Source: CAZGUH01 sp964529005 (GTDB lineage: Bacteria; Actinomycetota; Acidimicrobiia; Acidimicrobiales; Ilumatobacteraceae). Taken from it: DNA of 64,000 nucleotides. This document shows positions 33,105 to 40,737 of the stretch, piece after piece. The DNA lies in NCBI GenBank assembly GCA_964529005.1, contig CAZGUH010000019.1:9015-73014 (forward strand). Reading direction: 5' to 3'. The translations under genes were made by a program, and so were the position numbers. Below the pieces are notes generated by a model. That model had not been told where the DNA came from and made no database searches. It saw only the letters and a program-made list of their open reading frames with translations. Each line of letters opens with the position of its first letter. Positions within the stretch are counted from its first letter, which is position 1.

Positions 33105-33776
33105 ATGCATTCACCATGGAGGGCGCGCCGACTTCTCGCCGGCGCCGCCATCGCTGCTTCGCTCATCGTCGGCGCCGCGTGCGGAGACGATGACGACGAC
33201 AGCGATGTGAGCACCGACGTGTCCAGCGCCGTCAGCGAGGTGTCGAGCGAGGTCAGCGAGGTCGTCTCGGACGCGTCCGACGCCGTCACCGACGACTCCG
33301 CGACCGAGACCACCGGAGACAGCATGACGGCTGGGGAGACCGTCGAGCTCACCGCGGTCGACTATGCCTACGAGGGCATTCCGGATTCGATCGCGGCCGG
33401 CAGCACGCTGACGCTCCACAACGACTCCACGATCGAGGTGCACGAGGCCGTCGTGCTTCGCATCCCCGACGACGAGACCCGCAGCGTCGAGGAGATCGCC
33501 GCGCTGAGCGAGGAAGAGCAGTCGGAGATCTTCCCCGAGGATGCTCCGCCGGCCGCCGTGATCGTTGCCCTCCCCGGTGAGGACGGCCAGGCCGTCGTCG
33601 GCACCGGCGCGATCACCGAGCCGGGCCGTTACGCCGTCGTCTGCTTCATCCCGCTCGGCGCCGACCCCGATGTGGTCCGTGAGGCGATGGAGTCCGGCTC
33701 GGACGAGCAGCCCGACCTCGGCGATGGCCCGCCGCACGTGACCCAGGGCATGTTCGCCGAACTCGTCGTCGAGTGA
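33105..33776 (+). CDS. secreted lipoprotein with Asp/Ser/Val-rich linker and cupredoxin-like domain
   Basis: A 223-residue lipoprotein: signal peptide ARRLLAGAAIAASLIVGAAC with the lipobox cysteine near residue 27, then DDDDD and an imperfect repeat of S-x-V-S-E/D units (VSSEVSEVVSDASDAV) to about residue 70. The C-terminal 130 residues (TVELTAVDYAYEGIPDSI, TLTLHNDSTIEVHEAVVLRI, GRYAVVCFIPLGADP) resemble a plastocyanin/azurin-type beta sandwich with His and Cys in copper-ligand-like positions, but a full ligand set cannot be confirmed. AAGGAG lies eight bases before the ATG. Function unknown. Confidence 0.8.
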   Translation: MHSPWRARRLLAGAAIAASLIVGAACGDDDDDSDVSTDVSSAVSEVSSEVSEVVSDASDAVTDDSATETTGDSMTAGETVELTAVDYAYEGIPDSIAAGSTLTLHNDSTIEVHEAVVLRIPDDETRSVEEIAALSEEEQSEIFPEDAPPAAVIVALPGEDGQAVVGTGAITEPGRYAVVCFIPLGADPDVVREAMESGSDEQPDLGDGPPHVTQGMFAELVVE

Positions 33777-33802
33777 GCGACTGACAGCCTGAACACCCGT
33801 GC

Positions 33803-33833
33803 GAAGGGGCCGGCCGCCGAGGCCGGCCCCTTC
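33803..33833 (+). terminator. 13-bp perfect stem terminator after the lipoprotein gene
   Basis: GAAGGGGCCGGCC pairs perfectly with GGCCGGCCCCTTC across a 5-nt loop, 26 bp after the stop codon. There is only a short T-rich tail (TTCGTCG). Confidence 0.65.
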
Positions 33834-33925
33834 GTCGCGTCTCGGGCAAAGTCCTATCGAACCTCTGCCTCGGCGGATGCGTCAGAATGTGCGACCGCAA
33901 AGAGGAGAGGGAGGCCAACGGAGAG

Positions 33926-35509
33926 ATGAGCGACACGATCGCCGTCCCCACCAGTGTCATCGACATGCCCGACATGCCCGCAGGGGCGGCACAACCGGGC
34001 GATCTGAACGATGAGCTGTTGACCACCAGCATCTGGACGGACGACATGGTGGCCCGTGCCGGCATCCCGATCGTCGACGTCGCGTTCGTCACCGCGGGCG
34101 GCGGCATGGGGTCGTTCGTGATGACGAACTACCTGCGCGTCGCCGGCCTCAGCACCGACCAGATCCGGGTGCTGTCGAACATCCAGGTGCCGTGGCAGAC
34201 CTACGAGTACCTCACCCGCGTGTCGCAGATCCCGCGGCCCGAGCGGCTGCGCAGCGACAGCCAGAGCATGCCGGACTGCCTGTGGGGCTTCCCCAGCTAC
34301 GCGCTGCGGGAGAGCCGGCAGGACAAGACGCTCGCGCCGATCTGGAGCGTACTCACCGAGCCGGTGTTCACCGACTACTGGACGCCGCGCGCCGGCATGG
34401 TCTTCGCCGGGCTCGAGCGCGAGGCGGAGCGCATGGGCTGGAACCGCATGCTGGTCCCGGGCCAGGTGCGCATGGTGCGCAAGCGCAACGCGGGCGGCTA
34501 CTTCACGATCCTCACACCGCCGCCGGGCGCGTCGGCGACCCGCCGTGTCGCCTACCGCAGCCTCCACGTGCACCTCGCCGTCGGGTATCCGGGCCTCAGG
34601 TTCCTGCCCGACCTCCAGAAGTTCCGCTCGACGTATCCGTCGCACGCCGCCCGTGTGGTCAACGCCTACGAGCCGCACGAGCAGATCTACGAAGGCTTGC
34701 TCCGCCAGCCCGGCCGGGTGCTGGTGCGCGGCGGCGGCATCGTCGCCAGCCGCGTGCTCCAGCGCCTGATGGAGGATCGCTGGAACAAGGGAGCGCAAAC
34801 GCAGATCCTGCACCTGTTCCGCACGTACGTCGACGGCAAGCACAACAAGTGGGGCCTTGCCCGCCGCCGCGGCGCCTACGGCTTCGCGTTCCAGGGGTTC
34901 AACGCCCCGAAGAGCGCGTGGGGCGGCGTGCACCGCGAGCAGCTCGAAAAGCTCGAGGGCGAGGCCCGCAAGGCGCTGTACGACCTCACCGGCGGCGCTC
35001 ACACCCCGTACCGCAAGCTGTGGATCAAGCAGATGGAGCGGGCTCGCAACGAGGGCTGGTACACCACGTTCCAGGGCGAGGTCACCGATGTCCGCCCCGC
35101 CGCCAACGGCACGTCGATCACGACCCACATCAAGCAGCGCAACGGCGCGGTCGGCTCGATCGACGCCGACGTGATCCTCGACTGCACCGGCCTCGAAGCC
35201 GACATCCGCGAGCACCGCGTCTACGCCGACCTGCTCGACCACTCCGGCGCAGGGCGCAACCCGCTCGGTCGCGTCGACATCGAGCGGACGTTCGAGGTGC
35301 GCGGCACCCGCAGCGGCAACGGCCGCCTCTACGCCTCCGGCTCGGCGACCTACGGCGGCTACTTCGCCGGCGTCGACACCTTCCTCGGCCTCCAGCTCTC
35401 GGCCCAGCGCATCGCCGACGACCTGGCGTCGATCGGGTTCGCGCCACGCATCGGCGTCGGCAAGTCGGTCAGCAACTGGTGGAAGTGGATGCGCCACAAG
35501 CCGATCTGA
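33926..35509 (+). CDS. FAD/NAD(P)-binding-like oxidoreductase of unknown substrate
   Basis: A 527-residue protein. Near residue 55 FVTAGGGMGSFVMTNYLR looks like the GxGxxG turn of a Rossmann nucleotide site. Near the C-terminus, ADVILDCTGLEADI followed by GRLYASGSATYGGYFAGVDTF resembles the second dinucleotide and FAD-closing motifs of two-domain flavoproteins. The middle (SLHVHLAVGYPG; NAYEPHEQIYEGLL; WNKGAQTQILHLFRTYVDGKHNKWG) is unlike any family I can name. No signal peptide is present. ATG 33926 was chosen over 33887 because the 13 extra codons are simply the purine-rich ribosome-site region. It heads a rightward unit with a membrane protein, a kinase and an FHA protein. Confidence 0.65.
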   Translation: MSDTIAVPTSVIDMPDMPAGAAQPGDLNDELLTTSIWTDDMVARAGIPIVDVAFVTAGGGMGSFVMTNYLRVAGLSTDQIRVLSNIQVPWQTYEYLTRVSQIPRPERLRSDSQSMPDCLWGFPSYALRESRQDKTLAPIWSVLTEPVFTDYWTPRAGMVFAGLEREAERMGWNRMLVPGQVRMVRKRNAGGYFTILTPPPGASATRRVAYRSLHVHLAVGYPGLRFLPDLQKFRSTYPSHAARVVNAYEPHEQIYEGLLRQPGRVLVRGGGIVASRVLQRLMEDRWNKGAQTQILHLFRTYVDGKHNKWGLARRRGAYGFAFQGFNAPKSAWGGVHREQLEKLEGEARKALYDLTGGAHTPYRKLWIKQMERARNEGWYTTFQGEVTDVRPAANGTSITTHIKQRNGAVGSIDADVILDCTGLEADIREHRVYADLLDHSGAGRNPLGRVDIERTFEVRGTRSGNGRLYASGSATYGGYFAGVDTFLGLQLSAQRIADDLASIGFAPRIGVGKSVSNWWKWMRHKPI

Positions 35510-35580
35510 CGCCTCGGACCTCTCGAACCTCGGCCCTCGCCCACTCGCACGGTCACCTTCGCACACAAGGACCTCTCGCC

Positions 35581-36039
35581 ATGATCCCCACCTTCAACGG
35601 ACGCATCCAGACCCGGATCCTCCTCGTCCTGCTGATCGGCGTGCCGTGGACGCTGATCATCACGCCCTTCCTCCCCGGCAACCGCGGCGGCCTCGGCCTC
35701 GGCAAGATCGCCGGCGAGCTGTACCCGGCCACGTTCACCGCGCTGGCGATCATCCTCGTCGTCGGCGTGGTGTTGTGGGAGCCGATCTACTACGTGCTCC
35801 AGCTGTGCCGGTGGGAAAAGGACTGGCCGGTCATGTTCTTCATGCTCGAACTGATCCCCGAAGCGGTGCTCGCCTGGTACATCTTCAAGGAGATCGGCCC
35901 CGACACCGCCGGAATCGCCACCAAGTCGACGTACATCACCCACGTCTGCTCGACCTGGGTGCTGATGTTCCTGTTCGTCCTGGGGCCGATCAAGGTGCTG
36001 TTCATCCGCTGGCGCTTCAACGGCGGCCGGATCGTCTGA
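35581..36039 (+). CDS. small four-helix membrane protein of unknown function
   Basis: A 152-residue protein with four predicted transmembrane helices: RILLVLLIGVPWTLIITPF, FTALAIILVVGVVLWEPIYY, WPVMFFMLELIPEAVLAWYI and STWVLMFLFVLGPIKVLFI. The C-terminus is basic (RWRFNGGRIV). No recognised motif. It lies 71 bp after the flavoprotein-like gene with AAGGA upstream, and the kinase follows 13 bp later, so it probably belongs to the same unit and may be the membrane partner of the cluster. Confidence 0.7.
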   Translation: MIPTFNGRIQTRILLVLLIGVPWTLIITPFLPGNRGGLGLGKIAGELYPATFTALAIILVVGVVLWEPIYYVLQLCRWEKDWPVMFFMLELIPEAVLAWYIFKEIGPDTAGIATKSTYITHVCSTWVLMFLFVLGPIKVLFIRWRFNGGRIV

Positions 36040-36052
36040 GGAGGCCGACCGC

Positions 36053-36883
36053 ATGAACGCTCCCCATCCCCACGCCCCACCGAACCCCGACGCGGTCGCC
36101 GACTACCGCATCATCGCCCCGATGACCGACGGCAACCACGGCCGCTTCTACCGCGCCGAGCCCCCCGCGCGCCTCGGTCTCGACGCCGGCGAAGTGGCCC
36201 TGAAGGTCGTGCCCGGCGGCGACGACGCCGCGTTCCGGCGCTTCACCCGCGAGCTGCGGCTCTTCGCTCGGGTCGACAGCCCCTACCTCGTGCGGCTGTA
36301 CGACGCCGGCCAGCACGAGGGCAGCTTCTTCTATTCGATGGAGCTGTGCCCCGGCGGAACGCTGAGCGAGCCCGTCCGACCGCTCGAGCGCGCCGACCTG
36401 CGCCGGGCGGTGGGCGACGCGGCGCGCGCCGCCCACGACCTGCACGAGGCAGGCATCGCCCATCGCGATCTGCGACCGGGCAACGTCCTGCTGCGTGCGG
36501 ACGGATCGGCGTGCCTTGCCGACTTGGGCCTGGCCCAGCTCGGCTCCGGGTCGGTGACCTCGATGGCGCCGATGGCGTCGGTGGGCTTCATCGATCCCGG
36601 GCTCGTGCTCGGTGACGATGCCAGCCGGGCGAGCGACATCTACTCGCTGGGGGCGATGCTGCACTTCGTGCTGACGCGCCACCACCTGCACGCAGGCGTG
36701 GAGGGCGCCGACCCGATGATGGCGATCCGCGCCATCCTCCGCCATCCGGCGCACATCCGGCGCGAGGATCTCTCCCACGAGGAAGCCGACGTGATCGCCG
36801 CCTGCACCGATCGCGACGTCTCGCATCGCCCGGCCACGGCGCTGGAAGTGGCTCACCTCATCGACGCACTCGGAAGGGACTGA
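36053..36883 (+). CDS. small Ser/Thr protein kinase without membrane anchor
   Basis: A 276-residue stand-alone Hanks-type kinase domain. The ATP lysine is in EVALKVVPGG near residue 49, and the catalytic loop HRDLRPGNVLL near 137 keeps Asp and Asn but has Arg instead of the usual Lys; the Mg motif is DLG (ADLGLAQL) rather than DFG. The glycine loop is poorly conserved (TDGNHGRF), and no APE motif is clear. Activity is plausible but may be weak. No transmembrane helix follows. GAGGAGG precedes the ATG; three bases separate its stop from the FHA gene, its likely target. Confidence 0.85.
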   Translation: MNAPHPHAPPNPDAVADYRIIAPMTDGNHGRFYRAEPPARLGLDAGEVALKVVPGGDDAAFRRFTRELRLFARVDSPYLVRLYDAGQHEGSFFYSMELCPGGTLSEPVRPLERADLRRAVGDAARAAHDLHEAGIAHRDLRPGNVLLRADGSACLADLGLAQLGSGSVTSMAPMASVGFIDPGLVLGDDASRASDIYSLGAMLHFVLTRHHLHAGVEGADPMMAIRAILRHPAHIRREDLSHEEADVIAACTDRDVSHRPATALEVAHLIDALGRD

Positions 36884-36886
36884 GGG

Positions 36887-38164
36887 ATGGAGCACTACGT
36901 ACTCGCCCCGCACCACGGCGCTGGGCGCGGCCGCCTGTGCCGGCATGGCCGCGCGGCGGTGTTCTTCGTCGCCGACCCGGCGGCTGCGGCATCGCTGGTC
37001 GGCTGGTGCCGCCTGGTCGGCGAGCGGCCCGCCGACGCCGCGCTGGGCGAGTTGCAGCGACTCGCCGGCTCGCCGGGGGTCACCGCGGTCGCCGCGTTCG
37101 TCCTCGACGAAGGCGGCGTCACGGCGCTCGTGTACGGCGGCGTGCCGCTGTTCGTCCAACGGGGCGAGGGGCGCTCGCCGGTTCCGAACCCGGTGGGGCA
37201 AGCACCGTCGGTCGTCTCGCTCGGAGCGGTCGACGCGCTCGACGTCGAGGTCGCGATGTCCCCCAACGATCCGTTGATCGAGCTCGAGAACGGCGTGGTC
37301 GCGGCCGACGGGTTCAGCCTGCGTCACGTCGTCATCGCTCCGCCCCCGTGGGCCGCAACGCCCGCAACGCCCGCAGCTGCGGCAGCCGATGTCGGCGCCG
37401 AGGCCGCGGGCGGCACTGGGGGTGCGCCGGTCGTCGCGCCGGCCGAGGCCGAGCCGCCGCCTCCGCCGGTCGAGCCGCAGCCCGCGCCGGCCGAACCCGC
37501 TCCCGCGATGGCTGCGAGCGCGCCCGCGGCGACGCCGCCTGCCGCGGCTGCCAACAACATGCTGATGTCGCTCCACGGGCCCGACGACGACCTCCCGCGC
37601 ACCGAGCCGCTGCCCATCGCCGGCGGCCAGGGTCACAGCCACGACCACGGCCACAACAACGCCGCGGCGGCGCCGGCGAACCCGCACGAAGTCCGGGTGC
37701 AGGGCCTGCGGTGCTCCCGCAACCACTTCAACGACCCACGAGCGCGCTTCTGCGCGGTGTGCGGCATCGCCATGCACCAGGCGAGCTTCGTGCTCAGCGA
37801 GGACGTCCGCCCTCCCCTCGGCGTGCTCGTGTTCAGCGACGGCTCGTTCCACAACCTGGTGCACAGCCTCGTGTTCGGCCGCGATCCCGACGACGACCCG
37901 CGCGTCCGCAGCGGCGAAGCGATCGGCGTCACCCTGGTCGATCCGGGCAACACGATCTCCCGCGTCCACGCCGAGGTGCGCGCGGTGGAGTGGGACGTCC
38001 AGCTCGTCGACCGCGGCTCGACCAACGGCACGTTCGTGTGGGTGCCGACCCACCAGCAATGGGACCGGCTGGCGCCGAATCAGCCGCGGACGCTCGAACC
38101 GGGAGCGCAGGTGGCGTTCGGCCGTCTCACCGCCACGTTCGAGAGCTCGCTCCGCCCCGCCTGA
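36887..38164 (+). CDS. FHA-domain protein with zinc-ribbon and Pro/Ala linker
   Basis: A 425-residue protein with four parts. Residues 1-150 form an unassigned mixed domain (AVFFVADPAAAASLVGW). Residues 155-250 are a Pro/Ala/Glu linker ending in the His-rich GHSHDHGHNN. A single zinc-ribbon-like segment, CSRNHFNDPRARFCAVCG, lies near 274-291. Residues 310-420 are a forkhead-associated domain that binds phosphothreonine, with LVFGRDPDDD, TISRVHAEVRA and DRGSTNGTFVW all present. The ribbon-plus-FHA half is an arrangement known in actinobacteria beside Ser/Thr kinases. It is coupled to the kinase and ends ten bases from a convergent second FHA gene. Confidence 0.88.
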   Translation: MEHYVLAPHHGAGRGRLCRHGRAAVFFVADPAAAASLVGWCRLVGERPADAALGELQRLAGSPGVTAVAAFVLDEGGVTALVYGGVPLFVQRGEGRSPVPNPVGQAPSVVSLGAVDALDVEVAMSPNDPLIELENGVVAADGFSLRHVVIAPPPWAATPATPAAAAADVGAEAAGGTGGAPVVAPAEAEPPPPPVEPQPAPAEPAPAMAASAPAATPPAAAANNMLMSLHGPDDDLPRTEPLPIAGGQGHSHDHGHNNAAAAPANPHEVRVQGLRCSRNHFNDPRARFCAVCGIAMHQASFVLSEDVRPPLGVLVFSDGSFHNLVHSLVFGRDPDDDPRVRSGEAIGVTLVDPGNTISRVHAEVRAVEWDVQLVDRGSTNGTFVWVPTHQQWDRLAPNQPRTLEPGAQVAFGRLTATFESSLRPA

Positions 38165-38173
38165 GACGGGGGC

Positions 38174-38470
38174 TCACGGGCCGTCGACGATCTCGAGGGT
38201 CACGCGGCCGACTTGGATGACGTCGCCGAGACCCACCGGGCTCGCGCCGACCAGCCGAGCACCGTTCACGTAGGTGCCGTTCGTCGACCCTTCGTCGTCC
38301 ACGACCCATCCGTCGCGCGTGGGCACGAACGTCGCGTGATGGCGCGAGACCTCGGCATCGCCGACCACGACATCGGACGCCAGGTCGCGCCCGACCGTCG
38401 CCCGAGCCGTCACGCCGACGACGCGATCGGGCTCGATGCCATCGCGCACGACGAGGTAGAGCGGCGTCAC
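38174..38470 (-). CDS. single-domain FHA protein
   Basis: A 98-residue protein made up almost wholly of one FHA domain: ATVGRDLASDVVVGDAEVSRHHATF (in two halves: GR near 27 and SRHH near 43) and DDEGSTNGTYVNG near 60. It should bind phosphothreonine peptides. Its GTG start overlaps the stop of the Hsp70-like gene (GTGA), so the two are translated together and probably act together. Confidence 0.92.
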   Translation of the reverse strand: MTPLYLVVRDGIEPDRVVGVTARATVGRDLASDVVVGDAEVSRHHATFVPTRDGWVVDDEGSTNGTYVNGARLVGASPVGLGDVIQVGRVTLEIVDGP

Positions 38471-40620
38471 CCGAGCGCCTCGGTGCGCGCGTAGAACGAC
38501 GCGACGAGGTTCACGAAGTTGGTGGTGTCCATCTCGTCGAGCGGCGTCGACGCGTCGATCTGGAGCGTCGAGATGGTCGACCCGTCACGCTTCTCGATGA
38601 TCACGCCGCTCGTCGCCAGCGCATCGGGCTCATCCTCCGGCGGCACGTACTCGTACGAGAGCGCGACGTAATCACCCTCGATGAACTCGCCGTAGTCGTC
38701 GGTGACGTCGAAGAGGTTGACGGTGTAGGTGACGTCGCCGATCGTCTGCTCGTCGGAGGTGCAGTTCGCCACCAGGCTCTCGTCCTGCCCGATGACCTTC
38801 ACCGCCTTGTTCAACTCGTCGTAGTGATCGATCCGCGAATAGATCCACAGATCGGAGTCCGGATTGCGGTAGCCGGTGAGGCTGACGAGTGCGGCCGTCT
38901 CGGTCGGCAAGATGTCGCAGAAGTACGACACGTCCTGCGGGTCCAGATCGAGAACGGTCCAGTCCTCGCCCGGGTAGACGCCCTCGACCTCGGCCTCGCT
39001 GACGACGTACGAGTCGAGCAGAGCCTGGTCGATCACGATGGGCGTGCTGTCGTCGGGACAATCCCGATCGAACGGGCTGCAGATGCTGTTCTCCGTGGTG
39101 TCGCGCGGGCCCGTGTCCTCCGGCTCCTCCTCCGATCCGCCACCTCCCGTCAGCAGCAGGAAACCGACGAAGCCCACCACCGCGGCGCCCCCGATCGCAG
39201 CGATCGGAACCCACATCGACTTCTTGCGCGGCGCCGGCGTGATCGCCTGGGAGAACGGCGACGGCGGCGGGGTCGTGAAGCTTTGCGGCGCAGCCCCGGG
39301 CGGCGTGCTCGTCGCGGCCGCGGCCGCGGTGACAGCGCCCGGGTCGGACCGCGGGCCTGTTGGCTGCGCCACGCGGCCGGGATCCGAGGCAGGGCCGGTG
39401 GGACCAGGGTCGCTCGCCGTGCCCGGCCGTGGCGGCGCGGTCGCGCCCGGATCGGACGGCGGGCCGAACAGGAGCGGTTGGTCGGCGGTGTGCGGAGCGG
39501 CCTCCTGCGTCGTTCGGTCAGCGGCGGGCGGGGCCGAGGCCGAGGCGGTGCGCACCGCGCGGACGGCTCCCAGCGCGACCGAGGTCTTGGGGTCGCCGCG
39601 CCGGCTCACCGGCACGCCGGGGAAGGATTGCTGGACGAGCCGCTCGACGATCGGCGACCGGCTCGCGCCGCCGACGACGTAGATGCCCGCGAGCTGGTTC
39701 GCGTCGAGGCCGGCGTTGCCGATGCACCGCTGCAGCAGCGTCACGGTCTCGTCGATGTACGGCTGCACCAGGTCGTCGAACTCGTCGCGCGTCACCCGCT
39801 GCTGCACCAGCCCGTCGGGCAACGGGACGATGACGTCGGCGTAGGGATGCGCGCTGAGGATCTCCTTCGCTCGTCGCGACTCGTTGCGCAGGCTGGCCGC
39901 GACGCGCTGCCACTGCGGCTCGTCGGCGACCTGGATCAGCTCCCAGGCGTCCGCCGGAAGGCGCTCGCCGATGTGGTTGACGATCAGCTCGTCGAACAGC
40001 TCACCGCCGATCGTCTGGTCGCCTCCCGGACGGCCGACGATGCTGAAGCCCCCGCCACGAGCGGTGACGACGGCGGTGTCGAACGTGCCACCGCCGAGGT
40101 CGTAGACGACCACGAAAGCGCCCTCGGGCACGCCGACGTCGCTCGCATACGACAGCGCCGCGGCGACCGGCTCGGGCACGAGCCGCGGCTCGGGCAGGCC
40201 CGCCTTGGCAGCCGCTTCGAGCAGCCGGTTGAGGCGCGGGCGGTTCCACGTCGCCGGGTGGGTGAGCCGCACCTCGCTCGGCGGCCCGCCCATCTGGCGC
40301 ACGGCCTCGTCGTACACCTGACGCAGCAGCGACGCGACGAGTTGCACGACCTGGTACGGCCGGCCACCGAGCACGACCGGCGCTTGGTCGCCGAGCCGGT
40401 TCTTGGGAGCGCGCAGCGTGCTCGCGGGGTTCGAGCCGGACAGATCGTCGGCCGGGCGCCCGACGACCACGTTCTCGCTGGACTCCACCATCACGACACT
40501 GGGCATCCGCCGCTCGCCGCCGACCTCGATGACCTCCGGCTGCCGATCGCCCACCTTGGCCGCCGCGACCGTGTAGCTGGTCCCGAAGTCGATGGCCAGG
40601 ATCCAAGGGGTGAACGGCAC
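38467..40620 (-). CDS. membrane-anchored Hsp70-like protein with extracytoplasmic domain
   Basis: A 717-residue protein. Residues 1-365 are an actin-fold Hsp70 ATPase: LAIDFGTSYTVAAAK (phosphate 1) near 8-22, VYDLGGGTFDTAVV (phosphate 2) near 165-180 and YVVGGASRSPIVERL (adenosine site) near 320. The substrate-binding domain of DnaK is missing; instead there is a Pro/Ser/Gly linker with repeated SDPG units, one transmembrane helix (VPIAAIGGAAVVGFVGFLLL, about 470-490) and a 225-residue acidic outer domain with several Cys. That outer domain faintly recalls PknH-type sensor domains. GAGGAG precedes the GTG start. It could signal across the membrane rather than fold proteins. Confidence 0.88.
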   Translation of the reverse strand: MPFTPWILAIDFGTSYTVAAAKVGDRQPEVIEVGGERRMPSVVMVESSENVVVGRPADDLSGSNPASTLRAPKNRLGDQAPVVLGGRPYQVVQLVASLLRQVYDEAVRQMGGPPSEVRLTHPATWNRPRLNRLLEAAAKAGLPEPRLVPEPVAAALSYASDVGVPEGAFVVVYDLGGGTFDTAVVTARGGGFSIVGRPGGDQTIGGELFDELIVNHIGERLPADAWELIQVADEPQWQRVAASLRNESRRAKEILSAHPYADVIVPLPDGLVQQRVTRDEFDDLVQPYIDETVTLLQRCIGNAGLDANQLAGIYVVGGASRSPIVERLVQQSFPGVPVSRRGDPKTSVALGAVRAVRTASASAPPAADRTTQEAAPHTADQPLLFGPPSDPGATAPPRPGTASDPGPTGPASDPGRVAQPTGPRSDPGAVTAAAAATSTPPGAAPQSFTTPPPSPFSQAITPAPRKKSMWVPIAAIGGAAVVGFVGFLLLTGGGGSEEEPEDTGPRDTTENSICSPFDRDCPDDSTPIVIDQALLDSYVVSEAEVEGVYPGEDWTVLDLDPQDVSYFCDILPTETAALVSLTGYRNPDSDLWIYSRIDHYDELNKAVKVIGQDESLVANCTSDEQTIGDVTYTVNLFDVTDDYGEFIEGDYVALSYEYVPPEDEPDALATSGVIIEKRDGSTISTLQIDASTPLDEMDTTNFVNLVASFYARTEALG

Positions 40621-40663
40621 GCAGCTCTCCTCGCTCGACGCGGTGCGCAGGTCGGACGGGGCG

Positions 40664-40669
40664 AGACTA
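40664..40669 (-). promoter_or_regulatory. candidate -10 box of the Hsp70-like/FHA unit
   Basis: TAGTCT on the minus strand lies about 45 bp before the GTG start, leaving a short leader with GAGGAG. No clear -35 box is seen in the 117-bp divergent gap. Confidence 0.4.
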
Positions 40670-40737
40670 GTGGTCGCTGGATCGCTGGCCGCGGCGCAGA
40701 TCGCGTGGGAGCCGCGGCCACCGGCGAAGATGGAGAG

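Noticed and set aside
32984..33352. Leftward extension of the PAP2 gene reading into Ser/Thr/Val-rich sequence
   Set aside because: That stretch is the antisense of the acidic repeat in the lipoprotein gene.
33887..33925. ATG 33887 as start of the flavoprotein-like gene
   Set aside because: The added 13 codons (charged K/E/R) are the translation of the purine-rich ribosome-binding region; ATG 33926 follows it.
38824..40737. N-terminal extension of the kinase gene across the Hsp70-like gene
   Set aside because: The extension is antisense to a clear Hsp70 ATPase, reads as Arg/Gly-rich noise, and the kinase begins properly at GTG 40738.
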